A DNA stretch of 64,000 bases from Planctomycetota bacterium (lineage in GTDB: Bacteria > Planctomycetota > JAJSAM01 > JAJVHW01), in contig JAIOPE010000063.1 in the NCBI GenBank assembly GCA_021414065.1, positions 1 to 64,000 of the forward strand. The letters are read 5' to 3'. This document shows positions 63,926 through 64,000 of this stretch, piece after piece; position 1 is the first letter of the stretch; each line of letters begins with the position of its first letter. The position numbers were made by a program, and so were the translations under genes. The notes beneath the pieces are model-generated. The model worked only from the letters and a program-made list of their open reading frames with translations. It made no database searches and was not told where the DNA came from.

Positions 63926-64000
63926 CGCGGTCCTCGTTCTCCGGGAGAAGGCAAGGTCGTTCCGCCCGCTCCCGCGGAGGTCAGATTCCGCCTCGATTCC

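Larger units (their letters stand above)
35449..64000. mobile_element. HK97-type prophage, right end outside the window
   Basis: Integrase beside tRNA-Arg, lysogeny-type regulators, recombination and replication genes, HNH-TerS-TerL, portal, protease, capsid and connectors follow in standard order. The interval 49.9-58.3 kb is extra cargo between terminase and portal. The last connector gene ends at 63925; tail, lysis and the right attachment site lie beyond the window. Confidence 0.93.

Noticed and set aside
63922-64000. Start of a tail gene at GTG 63922
   Set aside because: The overlap with the previous stop fits, but the 26-residue translation is Arg/Ser-rich and cannot be judged at the window edge.

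Overview
The window is very GC-rich. Coding calls had to be separated from long antisense shadow frames by protein content rather than by ORF length. The left half (1 to about 27.8 kb) reads like a Planctomycetota chromosome: secreted trypsin-like protease, CpcT/CpeT-like lipoprotein, large LVIVD-type propeller, zinc-ribbon/VWA protein, atypical kinase, two giant modular envelope proteins of 1116 and 2411 residues, glyA, cysK and katG, mostly as short operons with overlapping stop/start codons. The phylum is an inference from gene content; no rRNA or marker gene is present.

Layout. 0-9 kb: secreted and envelope proteins with two clear hairpin terminators and a run of very small coupled ORFs. 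9.2-12 kb: glyA divergent from a kinase-like gene. 12-22.6 kb: two giant paralogous membrane-anchored proteins on the minus strand, overlapping by ATGA. 22.9-27.2 kb: cysK, a lipoprotein and katG. Two families of dispersed repeats (an ~80-110 bp block and a 29 bp REP-like palindrome) punctuate this half.

27.8-35.5 kb is an island lying between two inverted copies of a tRNA-Arg(CCU) 5' region, one a truncated half tRNA and the other an intact gene. Its cargo is unusual: a glycosyltransferase-radical SAM fusion, a WG-repeat protein fused to a P-loop kinase, a nucleotidyltransferase-tyrosine phosphatase fusion, and on the facing strand a GT2-TPR glycosyltransferase with a small DGNHRL-motif protein. 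I read this as a candidate glycan or metabolite tailoring system that I cannot match to a named pathway.

35.5 kb to the end is a prophage (Caudoviricetes, HK97 type) cut by the window edge. It has a tyrosine integrase next to the tRNA, AlpA-like and Xre-like regulators, ParB-fold proteins, a RecB-like nuclease, a RecA-like ATPase, a RuvC-like resolvase, HNH nuclease, P27-like small terminase, ParB-methyltransferase, large terminase, then portal, ClpP-like prohead protease, major capsid and head-tail connectors. Nearly all genes are coupled by ATGA or GTGA overlaps.

Between the large terminase and the portal, about 8 kb of foreign cargo interrupts the usual order: a type IV (AbiE-like) toxin-antitoxin pair preceded by a striking four-half-site operator, a host-like carboxypeptidase-regulatory-domain protein, and a 4.7 kb element with a large serine recombinase, two ParB/RepB-like proteins and an OmpR-type winged-helix protein. 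This element lies inside the portal gene: the old portal 5' end remains as a fragment on the left, while the element appears to supply a diverged replacement 5' end on the right, so the portal gene stays intact.
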